Positions 1-6,839 of a stretch of 10,797 nt of DNA are shown here, piece after piece. Under the pieces are notes generated by a model that had not been told where the DNA came from, ran no database searches, and was given only the letters and a program-made list of their open reading frames with translations. The position numbers and the translations under genes were made by a program. Origin of the DNA: Deltaproteobacteria bacterium (GTDB lineage: Bacteria; Bdellovibrionota; UBA1018); NCBI GenBank assembly GCA_013286765.1, contig JABDFB010000076.1, positions 1 through 10,797 of the forward strand. Reading direction: 5' to 3'. Each line of letters starts with the position of its first letter. Positions within the stretch are counted from its first letter, which is position 1.

Positions 1-918
1 TTCCTGCAACGTCGAGTAGTAATTTTCAAAAAAGAGGCGCCTGTTCATCAAGCCGCACGGGCTATGTGCGATCACAAGATTGGCTGTGTGGTTGTTTGTG
101 ATGAAGAGGGAAGTATTGTTGGAATAATAACCGACCGAGATCTCACCTGCACAGCGCTTGCTGAGCAGATAGATGACACTACTAACTTGACGCTTGCAGA
201 CGTGATGACCATGGATCCGGTGACGATTAATGAGAGCGAGTCCGTTGAGGCCGCGATCAAATTGATGCAGGAATGCGGCGTGCGGAGAATTCCGGTGGTC
301 CGAGAGTCTCCGCGAAATATTACTAAACACATAAAGAGATGCGTTGGTATAATCTCACTCGACGATTTGATTGTTGCAAAAGCGGTGAGTCTAGAAACAC
401 TTGCTGCGGTCGTCGGAATGCAGATGAACACAAAAGCGGAAGCTGCTTCATATGCGCTACGTGCTGCGCGTGCGGATGCTCGTTCGGAAGCGCACATTGA
501 ACAGACGTTGAACCATTTTCATAAGCTGATTGGACAGCGAATTCACTTTGAACAAGACATTGTCCTGCGATTAACAAAATTCATCCTCGAATCAGTAGTC
601 GGCCGAATTCACTATAAAGGCGCGGCGCATTTTATTGCTCAGCTTCCAAAAGGACTTCAGGAAGACTTACTCGATATTCCGGCTGGACCGAATCGTGAAA
701 TTACCGCACAAACTTTGTTGTTAGGAGTCATGTCTCGAACCAGTTGCAGTGAACCACAAGCGCGTTGGATTCTTTGCCAGTTTCTGGATGTCCTTGGGCA
801 ATTAATGGATAAGAGAACGATCGAGTATGTATGGGTGCAGCTGCCTTATGATATGAGACTGGTCTTTGCTGAATCGGCCATTATTAAAGATTTTAAACGA
901 AGGCCGGCTGTGGCATGA
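1..918 (+). CDS. CBS-domain pair fused to DUF2267 (5' end missing)
   Basis: The reading frame is open from the first base of the window, so the true start lies upstream; 305 residues are visible. The first CBS motif is entered mid-way (VVIFKKEAPVHQAARAMC, then IGCVVV and GIITDRDL at about residues 27-50). A second CBS motif follows at about 67-115 (ADVMT, then GVRRIPVV and GIISLDDL). The C-terminal part, about 160-290, resembles DUF2267: HFHKLIGQRI, RIHYKGAAHFIAQLP and a final VWVQLPYDMRLVF. CBS pairs bind adenine nucleotides and act as energy or ligand sensors; DUF2267 has no established biochemical role. There is no membrane segment, so the protein is probably cytosolic. Its TGA stop overlaps the next ATG (ATGA at 915-918), implying co-transcription or translational coupling. 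Family assignment is confident; the physiological role is unknown. Confidence 0.9.
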   Translation, partial: FLQRRVVIFKKEAPVHQAARAMCDHKIGCVVVCDEEGSIVGIITDRDLTCTALAEQIDDTTNLTLADVMTMDPVTINESESVEAAIKLMQECGVRRIPVVRESPRNITKHIKRCVGIISLDDLIVAKAVSLETLAAVVGMQMNTKAEAASYALRAARADARSEAHIEQTLNHFHKLIGQRIHFEQDIVLRLTKFILESVVGRIHYKGAAHFIAQLPKGLQEDLLDIPAGPNREITAQTLLLGVMSRTSCSEPQARWILCQFLDVLGQLMDKRTIEYVWVQLPYDMRLVFAESAIIKDFKRRPAVA

Positions 919-1190
919 ATTTGGGTAGTATTCGTATGAGAAATTTCACCGACACAAATAATTTAGAAAGCCTCATGAATCAAGAAAAAGAAAAACCACC
1001 TGAGAGAATTCCCAGTCATCCTTCCCGGCCAGAAATAGAACCCCAAGAGCCTCTAATCACTCCGAGTCGGCCACCCGAGTTTCCCGAACCAGACCGAATT
1101 CAGCCGGAGATTTCGCCCGATGAACCATCTCCGGAGATTAGTCCGACAATTGAGCCAGAGATTGAACCGAACGAACCTCCCAGTTTTTGA
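915..1190 (+). CDS. Small Pro/Glu-rich low-complexity protein
   Basis: This is a 91-codon frame starting at the ATGA overlap with the CBS-DUF2267 gene; GAAGG at 899-903 could serve as ribosome-binding site. Alternative ATG codons lie at 936 and 975, and the last gives a 71-residue protein beginning MNQEKEKPPE, preceded by AGAAAG. From there the protein is dominated by irregular P-E-I-x-P, R-P-P-E-F and E-P-x-x-P units and ends in PPSF, so it should be disordered and acidic. There is no signal peptide, cysteine or recognisable domain. Low-complexity composition alone can hold a frame open, so the case for a gene rests on the ATGA junction and on the regular P-E-x-x-P spacing. No function can be assigned. 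Confidence 0.6.
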   Translation: MNLGSIRMRNFTDTNNLESLMNQEKEKPPERIPSHPSRPEIEPQEPLITPSRPPEFPEPDRIQPEISPDEPSPEISPTIEPEIEPNEPPSF

Positions 1191-1265
1191 GGACTGCCGG
1201 GGACGGAGCAAATTACCCAGACCAGCCGAGCACCTTAACTATTTTAGTGTAATACGATAGGCGTC

Positions 1266-1294
1266 TTGAGTTTATTATAATTTGAATATATAAA
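1266..1294 (+). promoter_or_regulatory. Candidate sigma70-type promoter of the LRR-like gene
   Basis: TTGAGT (1266-1271) is followed after exactly 17 nt by TATAAA (1289-1294), four and five matches to the TTGACA/TATAAT consensus. It sits in the 167-nt spacer after the Pro/Glu-rich gene and would start transcription near 1301, about 57 nt before the ATG at 1358. A TATAAT at 1276-1281 lacks a good -35 partner. The call rests on sequence match only. Confidence 0.5.
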
Positions 1295-1307
1295 GTTGAC
1301 CTATATA

Positions 1308-1350
1308 CACCTCAGTAATCCACCTCCTGAAATGTTGAATAATTTTGAGG
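1308..1350 (+). promoter_or_regulatory. Leader with two CACCTC copies opposite the SD GAGG
   Basis: The predicted leader of the LRR-like gene holds CACCTCAG (1308-1315) and CACCTCCT (1321-1328). Both are complementary to the Shine-Dalgarno sequence TGAGG at 1346-1350, seven bases before the ATG. CCTCA at 1310-1314 pairs fully with TGAGG, while the second copy pairs over four bases. The arrangement could sequester the ribosome-binding site, but the stems are short and no ligand or regulator is implied. Confidence 0.25.
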
Positions 1351-1357
1351 CCTGTTT

Positions 1358-2089
1358 ATGAACTGGATGAAAAGAATTCCTTCGGTGCTCCTTGTTTTGT
1401 CACTATTCTCCATTTCATCCGCCTTCGGAGGTGACGAAGAGGATGCAAGAAGCTCTAAGAGACAGAAAATTCCTAATCCTTCTGAGGTTCTTAGTCCATT
1501 AAGCGAAGGAAGTTTAACATCCTGCGGGCAGGCTTCTAACGAGAACAAGCTCTCGACGATTGTCGAGATCACTCTTCGAGTTGGTAGTAACGCAGCAGAA
1601 TTTGCCTTATCTGATCTCTCAACCCAATATCCAAATCTCGAGAAATTAAATATTGAAAATGTAGGCCCTACTCTCGAATCTCAGTTTCGTACTCTCGGCG
1701 TTCAGATTCAAAATGGAAAATTGCCCAACTTAAAAGAAGTGGCCCTCCGGGGGGCACTGTCAGCCAGAAATGTTCTAATAACAAACTGGACCGAAGAAGA
1801 TGTTACGACTCATCGACGCTTCTTGCCTGCTAGTATCCGACTAAATTTTGAAGCCTTTATCCTTTCGGGCGAACTACCCGCTCAAGACGGAATTTTAGGT
1901 CCCATTAGCTACGCTCGTTCAAAGGATCCCTCTGGCTGGCGGATAGGAATACCATTTGTTCTTTGCAAGCGGTGTTTTGAAATGGGCGTCATAAAAAAGT
2001 TTAGGAACTTTCGTAATAGAACTTACAATGAACATCTTGAGCTTTCGCATAACAAGGCATGGATGAAAAAAAGGAAATCTCGTCACTAA
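1358..2089 (+). CDS. Secreted LRR-like protein with basic C2H2-like tail
   Basis: The 243-residue protein starts at an ATG seven bases after GAGG. Residues 1-22 or 1-24 form a Sec signal peptide: charged MNWMKR, a hydrophobic VLLVLSLFSI core and small residues SSAFG before an acidic stretch. Next comes a basic SSKRQK (K34-K37) matching the monopartite nuclear-import pattern K-K/R-x-K/R. Residues about 66-132 look like two leucine-rich repeats (YPNLEKLNIENV and LPNLKEVALRG). The C-terminus holds C203-x2-C206-x19-H226-x4-H231, resembling a wide-loop C2H2 zinc finger, followed by the basic KKRKSRH. The gene precedes the F-box/LRR/OTU gene in the same orientation, and both combine an export signal, LRR-like repeats and a basic motif, so it may be a co-acquired effector. 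The export call is fairly secure; zinc binding and nuclear targeting are inference. No named family recognised. Confidence 0.8.
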   Translation: MNWMKRIPSVLLVLSLFSISSAFGGDEEDARSSKRQKIPNPSEVLSPLSEGSLTSCGQASNENKLSTIVEITLRVGSNAAEFALSDLSTQYPNLEKLNIENVGPTLESQFRTLGVQIQNGKLPNLKEVALRGALSARNVLITNWTEEDVTTHRRFLPASIRLNFEAFILSGELPAQDGILGPISYARSKDPSGWRIGIPFVLCKRCFEMGVIKKFRNFRNRTYNEHLELSHNKAWMKKRKSRH

Positions 2090-2130
2090 ATTAACCTGAT
2101 TCCGGCCATCAGTGGGGCTTTAGGCTTAAG

Positions 2131-2220
2131 TATTTAGATTCATTAATTTTTATTCTATATATAAATAATATATCTTTTTTTCAATAACAAAGGTAAAGTA
2201 AAAAAAAATTTATTAAAATA
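2131..2220. other. Extremely A/T-rich intergenic tract (9 G/C in 90)
   Basis: Only 9 of these 90 bases are G or C, with T7 at 2175-2181 and A9 at 2200-2208. A weak promoter candidate, TTTAGA (2133-2138), 17 nt, TATATA (2156-2161), lies inside and would drive the F-box/LRR/OTU gene. Upstream, CTGAT (2096-2100) and ATCAG (2108-2112) form only a 5-bp hairpin with no T-run, so I do not call a terminator. A-tracts of this kind bend DNA and attract xenogeneic silencers in other bacteria; here that role is inference. Confidence 0.6.
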
Positions 2221-2224
2221 TTGC

Positions 2225-2229
2225 GAAGG
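2225..2229 (+). promoter_or_regulatory. Ribosome-binding site of the F-box/LRR/OTU gene
   Basis: GAAGG lies 11 bases before the ATG at 2241. Spacing is a little long, but this ATG directly begins a textbook signal peptide, which fixes the start. Confidence 0.55.
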
Positions 2230-2240
2230 CAAAGACTATT

Positions 2241-5234
2241 ATGAAAATTCCTGTTTCTGTTTTGGTCCCAATTGTTGCTACTTATTTAGCCTCTCTTTTT
2301 ATCGGTACAGCTGTAGCGTCAGACAACAAAAAACCCGAAGAAACACCAGAAGCAGTGTATTTGAACATTCATGCTTGGAATAGCATGAATACCTTTTTCT
2401 CTGCCGTTCGAAATATGCAGACAACGGCTCTAGCCCCTAATTTAACTCTCCCGCCCTCTAGTGAAGAAGCAGAGATTACATCTATTGTAAATTTTAAAAA
2501 ACCGGAAGACCGAAATAAGGAAACTTTTGAACAGATTCAAAGGAGAATATTTCAGAATTTGCTACAATCATTTCAGAATCTGCCACAACTGTTTCCCAGA
2601 CTTCCAAATGAAATTACCATGAATGTATTTTCATTTCTTAATCGGGGAGACCTAGCTGCAGTTACCAGAGTAAATAAGGCCTCTCGTGGGCTTGTCGTAC
2701 ATGAATATCGACCCACTACCGAAAATACGGCAAGGATCCCACGTTATATTATTAGGACTGGCTTCGAATTAGGAAAAAAAGCTGACTTTGAATACTTGAA
2801 TCCAGCAGAAGAGAAAGAAAGCCTCAAAAAAGAAACACAAAGTCGAATAATTCAACTCGCAAAGACATTTTTAATCAAAAATTACTTACCAAAAGACGGT
2901 GGTCCAAACTACGGCTTAGCTTCGCTCGACCTCGGTGGAGCGCCTGTATCCACTGAATTTCTTAGCTTTCTTGTGGATAAATTTCCGAGATTGAAGATTC
3001 TGAATATAACTCCGACTAAGCTAAGCGTCAAACATTTGCAAATTCTAGCGGGATTACGGCACCTAACTTCCCTTGACCTCGGTGGAATGCCCGTATCCGG
3101 TGAGATTCTTAGATTTATTGTGGAACATTTTCCGAATTTAGAAATCTTGAATTTAGCTTCGGCTGAAGGACTGAATGACGAAAATATTCAAATCTTGGCA
3201 GGATTACCAAGGCTAACAAATTTGGTCATCAACCGTACCTCAGTCACAGGTTCAACAATCGATAAGCTGGGACCGAGACGCCTGAGCACTGGTGGGCAGG
3301 TTCGAGGACTCACAAGCCTGAGCGCTAGGAATTGCCAATTTACAGATGACACTGTTCCAGAACTAGCAAAGCTTCGTCTTAAATCACTTGATGTATCTTT
3401 TAACGCTGGGCTCTCCGGCGCCGGCTTTTCAATGCTCAGTGGGGAATTAGAACGCCTTGGTATGGCGGGGATTGGTTTTGGTGATAATATTCCTGGCACC
3501 TTTGATTTGAGCAAACACACGCATCTTGTGGAAGTTGACGCCCACGACAACATTATTTTAGTAGGAGATAATGTTGGAATATTCCTAAACAGCATGCCTG
3601 TGTCTCTCACTAGCTTAGATCTGGAAGCAGGCGATCCCGTAGACAACGCGCCAAGCATGATAGATGGCGACCTAAACAATATAAGTAGATTTAACAGCTT
3701 GTCTGCTTTAAGGTTGAATAATCATTGGAACCTACGCTTCGAACAAGAACTCGTGAGTCTTTTTCCAGACACTATCCAGGTTTTAGATGTAACTGGCACA
3801 GATTTAACTGACGTAGCCTCAGGACGGCTAGCAAAAAAATTGCGTAAATTGCAAACTCTTATTGCTGAAGAGAACGAAGCACTCACTGGCGAAAATCTTG
3901 ATCAATTTCAAAATCTTGAACGGGTTTATCTTACCGGATCAGGGGTTACCGATGACACTGAAGAGGATTTAAAGGCGGTTTTCCAGAAGAGAGGTAAAAG
4001 GCTTAAAATCATTATAGATGATTCCCATCCCGAGCCTCCTTTCGGTCATTTTGTGGCGAATTCTCCAGATCGAGGTTCCCCACAGCCCCCTGCGTTATCG
4101 GATGATGACACTCCACCGCGGTCGACGACACCAGAACTCAAATTGAGTCCCGTCAAGATGCAAGGGTCCCTCACAAGTAGCTCCGTTAGCAGCAGTTCAT
4201 CCAGTCTAAGGTCCTATACGCCAAGTCTAGACATTTCGACGCTGAACCAGTTTGGAGCTCCAAACCTTTTTATGAGCTCCAATAGCCCCTTCTGGAATTT
4301 CGACCAATTCCCAGATTCCAGCCAGATTCTAGTCTTTTCAACGGAAGCTCCGCTAAGTTCGTCTTCCGTCAGTTCGGTCGAATCAAGTCGAAGACGGAGT
4401 CCAAATCCAGGTCAGAGGAAAAAACAGAAGTTAGGTTCGGAGTCAGCTTCTTCCTCCAGCTCGTCAGAAGCATGTGATCCCTATTCTTCGACATACCCGT
4501 TTGACGAATTTAAAGGGCCAATGTCGATTTCATCTGCATTGCCCAAACAGGTATCAGCCCTAACAACGCTGTTTCGAGAGAAAGCCATATTCCATTTGGA
4601 TGCCGATGGCTTCAAAACCGGGGAGGATATGTTCGACAAAGCTATTGATAACGGGGACTGCTTCTACGATGCTTTCAGGCAAGGTCTTGCCAGGTTTGGC
4701 GAAAATCTCACCATTAAAGAACTTCGTAGTAGGCTTGCAGCTGTTATTTCTGAACAAGATAATTCTGATCCACATCATCGAAATAAACATTTAAAACTTG
4801 TGCGTGAAGTAGCAATTAATAGCGGCGAAACTGAAGATGATATCGAGTTGTACTTGAAAATGCTTCCCTTTACGTTTGATGAAAAAAATGCTCAAAAAGG
4901 ACAAAAATGGGGCAGACCTAAGGTGGAAGGAAAAATATTGGCAGAAATTTATGGTGTAAAGATAGAAATAATGGAGATCAACGCAGGAAATCCGGACGCG
5001 GCAAGAGCTAAAGCTCAAGCCATAGTGCAGGATAGAATGGAAGGTAGAACAGCGTCACCATTTGTCCAAAACGAAGATTATTTCTATATGCCCCGTCAGG
5101 TCGAAGCGGATTTTAGCAATGGCCAAGATCGAACCATTTATATTGGCGGATATGATGGACACTTCTTCCCAGTGTTCCCAAAGCAAAGCCTCGATTTAAG
5201 AGGAAAGGAAGATGTCAAGATTCCTTCTATCTAG
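2241..5234 (+). CDS. Secreted F-box / LRR / OTU-peptidase multidomain protein
   Basis: The protein has 997 residues. Residues 1-26 are a Sec signal peptide with an AVA cleavage site. An F-box lies at about 118-155 (RLPNEITMNVFSFLNRGDLA, then VNKASRGL); in eukaryotes F-boxes bind Skp1 and recruit SCF ubiquitin ligases. Irregular leucine-rich repeats span about 225-592 and would bind a target. A Ser/Pro-rich, probably disordered linker (about 597-770) carries the basic SRRRSPNPGQRKKQK (716-730), with a K-K-x-K NLS-like core. The C-terminal domain, about 780-985, is OTU-like: DNGDCFYDAF with C807 as nucleophile and D803, a central WGRPKVEGKILAEIYGV block, and YDGHFFP with H974 as catalytic histidine. 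OTU enzymes cleave ubiquitin chains. It probably acts in a host cell after export. I cannot tell whether the bacterial secretion path is Sec plus type II or another route. Domain calls are strong; host function is inference. Confidence 0.92.
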   Translation: MKIPVSVLVPIVATYLASLFIGTAVASDNKKPEETPEAVYLNIHAWNSMNTFFSAVRNMQTTALAPNLTLPPSSEEAEITSIVNFKKPEDRNKETFEQIQRRIFQNLLQSFQNLPQLFPRLPNEITMNVFSFLNRGDLAAVTRVNKASRGLVVHEYRPTTENTARIPRYIIRTGFELGKKADFEYLNPAEEKESLKKETQSRIIQLAKTFLIKNYLPKDGGPNYGLASLDLGGAPVSTEFLSFLVDKFPRLKILNITPTKLSVKHLQILAGLRHLTSLDLGGMPVSGEILRFIVEHFPNLEILNLASAEGLNDENIQILAGLPRLTNLVINRTSVTGSTIDKLGPRRLSTGGQVRGLTSLSARNCQFTDDTVPELAKLRLKSLDVSFNAGLSGAGFSMLSGELERLGMAGIGFGDNIPGTFDLSKHTHLVEVDAHDNIILVGDNVGIFLNSMPVSLTSLDLEAGDPVDNAPSMIDGDLNNISRFNSLSALRLNNHWNLRFEQELVSLFPDTIQVLDVTGTDLTDVASGRLAKKLRKLQTLIAEENEALTGENLDQFQNLERVYLTGSGVTDDTEEDLKAVFQKRGKRLKIIIDDSHPEPPFGHFVANSPDRGSPQPPALSDDDTPPRSTTPELKLSPVKMQGSLTSSSVSSSSSSLRSYTPSLDISTLNQFGAPNLFMSSNSPFWNFDQFPDSSQILVFSTEAPLSSSSVSSVESSRRRSPNPGQRKKQKLGSESASSSSSSEACDPYSSTYPFDEFKGPMSISSALPKQVSALTTLFREKAIFHLDADGFKTGEDMFDKAIDNGDCFYDAFRQGLARFGENLTIKELRSRLAAVISEQDNSDPHHRNKHLKLVREVAINSGETEDDIELYLKMLPFTFDEKNAQKGQKWGRPKVEGKILAEIYGVKIEIMEINAGNPDAARAKAQAIVQDRMEGRTASPFVQNEDYFYMPRQVEADFSNGQDRTIYIGGYDGHFFPVFPKQSLDLRGKEDVKIPSI
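2916..3212 (+). repeat. Intragenic tandem duplication of a two-LRR unit
   Basis: Residues 226-274 and 275-324 align with a shift of 49, then 50. L-x-S-L-D-L-G-G-x-P-V-S is followed by F-(L/I)-V-(D/E)-x-F-P-x-L-x-I-L-N-(I/L) and (L/I)-Q-I-L-A-G-L. At DNA level GACCTCGGTGGA recurs at both positions. This points to recent in-frame duplication within the LRR domain, one way such proteins diversify target binding. Confidence 0.75.
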
Positions 5235-5268
5235 CCAACGATGAGTTTAAAATTCAGTCTTTGAGAGT

Positions 5269-5297
5269 TTGACTTTCACTTTATTTGGAACTATAGC
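5269..5297 (+). promoter_or_regulatory. Candidate sigma70-type promoter of the first paralog
   Basis: TTGACT (5269-5274), a 17-nt spacer and TATAGC (5292-5297) match the consensus at five and four of six positions with ideal spacing. It lies in the 185-nt gap after the F-box/LRR/OTU gene and would begin transcription near 5304, giving a leader of about 115 nt that includes the hairpin at 5340-5372. It suggests the two downstream paralogs form their own transcription unit. Confidence 0.55.
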
Positions 5298-5339
5298 CTC
5301 CTAATATAACATCTTTGTGCAGAGCTTAAATCTTTTACT

Positions 5340-5372
5340 CTAGGTTGGGTCTGCGTTTGAGACTAAGCCTAG
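5340..5372 (+). promoter_or_regulatory. Stem-loop in the leader of the first paralog
   Basis: The arms CTAGGTTGGGTCT (5340-5352) and AGACTAAGCCTAG (5360-5372) pair over 13 positions with one G-A mismatch and two G-T wobbles, around a 7-nt loop (5353-5359). No T-run follows, so it is not a standard intrinsic terminator. It ends 38 nt before the RBS AGGAGT and could stabilise the mRNA or regulate it. Confidence 0.5.
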
Positions 5373-5419
5373 TCCAATCTGTATTCGGATGTTTATTCAG
5401 CTATCAATATAGGAGTCTT

Positions 5420-6781
5420 ATGAGAGCCTTGAGTTTTATATTTATCTGCGCAGTCAGTTCAGTCTTTGGTTTTTTTGGGCCTGCCCAAGCTCACCAGGAG
5501 AATTCCACGAATCAGATTGAGACGAATTCGTCCCTTTCATTGGTTCTTCCCACCACACCCAGAGTGGCTACACCACAGGAGTCTGCAAAGAAAAGACTAG
5601 ACGAATTAAAAAAGAATCGGGAATCGGCCAAAGCTAGACATCTGTTGAAGTTTCATCTGATAGATTCAGAGCGTAGGGGTTTAGGGATTATGGCGCATGA
5701 TTTACCTTCTGAATTGAATACTGCTGCAAGTCGATTGCTTCAGTTAAATACGGATATACGTAAGCTGATTCATGAAGATGATTGGAATAATCGAGAGATG
5801 GTGGCTGCATCTGAAGAGTTTGTGAGAGTATATGACTCCTCCCATTTTAAGGCCGATAATAGCGCAGACTTGAGTCATGAGTTCATTCCTTCCACTTTCA
5901 ACCGTGTTCCAGACCGAAATGTTTTGCTCAAAGGACGTAAGGGTGTTCTGGTTTCCGACTATCGAAATTATGCTCCATTCGACAGTCTTTTTGATATTGT
6001 TACGGGAGATTTTTCTAGTGTAATTATTGTTGAAAGATATCTAGAATTAAATGAATTTTATGATGCAAATCTTAAATTGATCAAAGTTTTAGGAAACTTG
6101 AAACTTGCTTGGAATAATACTGTCGAGTCTTCTGTTTTCGAGCAGCGGCGCCTCTATTCGTTGGTTTTGAAGCATATTAGCTACCAAACTGCTACCGCTG
6201 AGATTCCAAACGAAATTCCCGATTCAATCAGGAACGAAGTGGTTGACCTGATAGAAGCAGCTGGCAGAGATCCGATCCTGTCCACTGTAATTAAGAAAGC
6301 TTATGATTCCCCAGAAAAAAATGCATACTGGGAATCTGATGATGCATGGACGAAGGTACAAAACTATATTGTTTCGAACCGGATTGACCTAGTGCGGGGC
6401 GATTTTACAAAGTTAACCGTTGAAGAAATAAAGGAAATTCTCGAACGACGAAGTTCCGTTGTTTCGGTATTAGATTTAAAGGATGAAGAACGTCTATTAG
6501 ATAGCACTCCTACAAAAGAAGAACACGGAGAGGAAGAATGGGATCATATTTGGTCTGGAGATCTCAAACGCTTAAAAAGAATCGGCCAGGATTTGCAAAA
6601 TCTTCCCTGGGCTTTAGATGCAAAGATCTTATTTGAGGATGAACATACGAGCCCTCAGGGTGCACGCTGGGATATCTATTCTTATTTCTACTATTTAGAA
6701 GATAAGACTCGTAAGGACAGTAGCGATGTAAAAAAGCATTCGGGCCATACCCATACTGTTCCTTTGAAAACAGAACTTTAA
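5420..6781 (+). CDS. Secreted protein of unknown family, paralog A (453 aa)
   Basis: I place the start at the ATG at 5420 because AGGAGT lies at 5411-5416 and a signal peptide follows at once: MRALSFIFICAVSSVFGFFG, cleaved after PAQA at residue 24. A TTG 25 codons upstream would bury that signal. Residues about 50-75 are charged and probably helical. Two blocks are shared with the next gene. The first, about 187-250, reads F-D-S-L-F-D-I-V-T-G-D-F, then EFYDANLKLIK and EQRRLY. The second, about 303-353, reads YWESDDAWTKVQNYI, then IDLVRGD and VVSVLDL. The strand-helix-strand look of the second block could be part of a Rossmann-like fold, which is speculative. The C-terminus is rich in aromatic residues and ends with a His-containing tail. 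I recognise no family. Position among secreted ubiquitin-related genes suggests a host-directed role, without direct evidence. Confidence 0.85.
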   Translation: MRALSFIFICAVSSVFGFFGPAQAHQENSTNQIETNSSLSLVLPTTPRVATPQESAKKRLDELKKNRESAKARHLLKFHLIDSERRGLGIMAHDLPSELNTAASRLLQLNTDIRKLIHEDDWNNREMVAASEEFVRVYDSSHFKADNSADLSHEFIPSTFNRVPDRNVLLKGRKGVLVSDYRNYAPFDSLFDIVTGDFSSVIIVERYLELNEFYDANLKLIKVLGNLKLAWNNTVESSVFEQRRLYSLVLKHISYQTATAEIPNEIPDSIRNEVVDLIEAAGRDPILSTVIKKAYDSPEKNAYWESDDAWTKVQNYIVSNRIDLVRGDFTKLTVEEIKEILERRSSVVSVLDLKDEERLLDSTPTKEEHGEEEWDHIWSGDLKRLKRIGQDLQNLPWALDAKILFEDEHTSPQGARWDIYSYFYYLEDKTRKDSSDVKKHSGHTHTVPLKTEL

Positions 6782-6782
6782 T

Positions 6783-6810
6783 ATCTCAAATTCAGCAGTT
6801 ACTTTGAGAT
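6783..6810 (+). promoter_or_regulatory. Perfect 8-bp inverted repeat between the paralogs
   Basis: ATCTCAAA (6783-6790) and TTTGAGAT (6803-6810) are exact inverted repeats around a 12-nt loop, starting two bases after the first paralog's stop codon. A T5 run follows only at 6821-6825, ten bases after the stem, and the stem is A/T-rich. It is therefore at most a weak terminator or a processing element partly separating expression of the two genes. Confidence 0.45.
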
Positions 6811-6839
6811 CACTCAACCCTTTTTGTTATAGGAGTTGC

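Noticed and set aside
915..1190. Pro/Glu-rich repeats as a tandem DNA repeat or CRISPR-like array
   Set aside because: The units are irregular in length and sequence at DNA level; the pattern is at protein level only.
1296..1301. TTGACC as -35 element of the LRR-like gene
   Set aside because: No A/T-rich -10 lies 16-18 nt downstream; TTGAGT/TATAAA just upstream fits much better.
3188..3679. 163-codon minus-strand open frame inside the F-box/LRR/OTU gene
   Set aside because: It is antisense to well-conserved LRR coding sequence and shows no domain or RBS; the same holds for the minus-strand frames at 72-497, 4560-4790, 4791-5018 and 7019-7255.
5345..5419. Upstream TTG start adding 25 residues to the first paralog
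   Set aside because: It would put a basic stretch before the signal peptide, it lies within the leader hairpin, and the ATG at 5420 has AGGAGT at proper distance.
6783..6825. Intrinsic terminator after the first paralog
   Set aside because: The stem is A/T-rich and the T-run begins ten bases after it, so the standard stem-plus-T-tract form is not met.
6804..6839. Upstream TTG start adding 12 residues to the second paralog
   Set aside because: It falls inside the inverted repeat with no RBS, whereas the ATG at 6840 has AGGAGT and begins the signal peptide.
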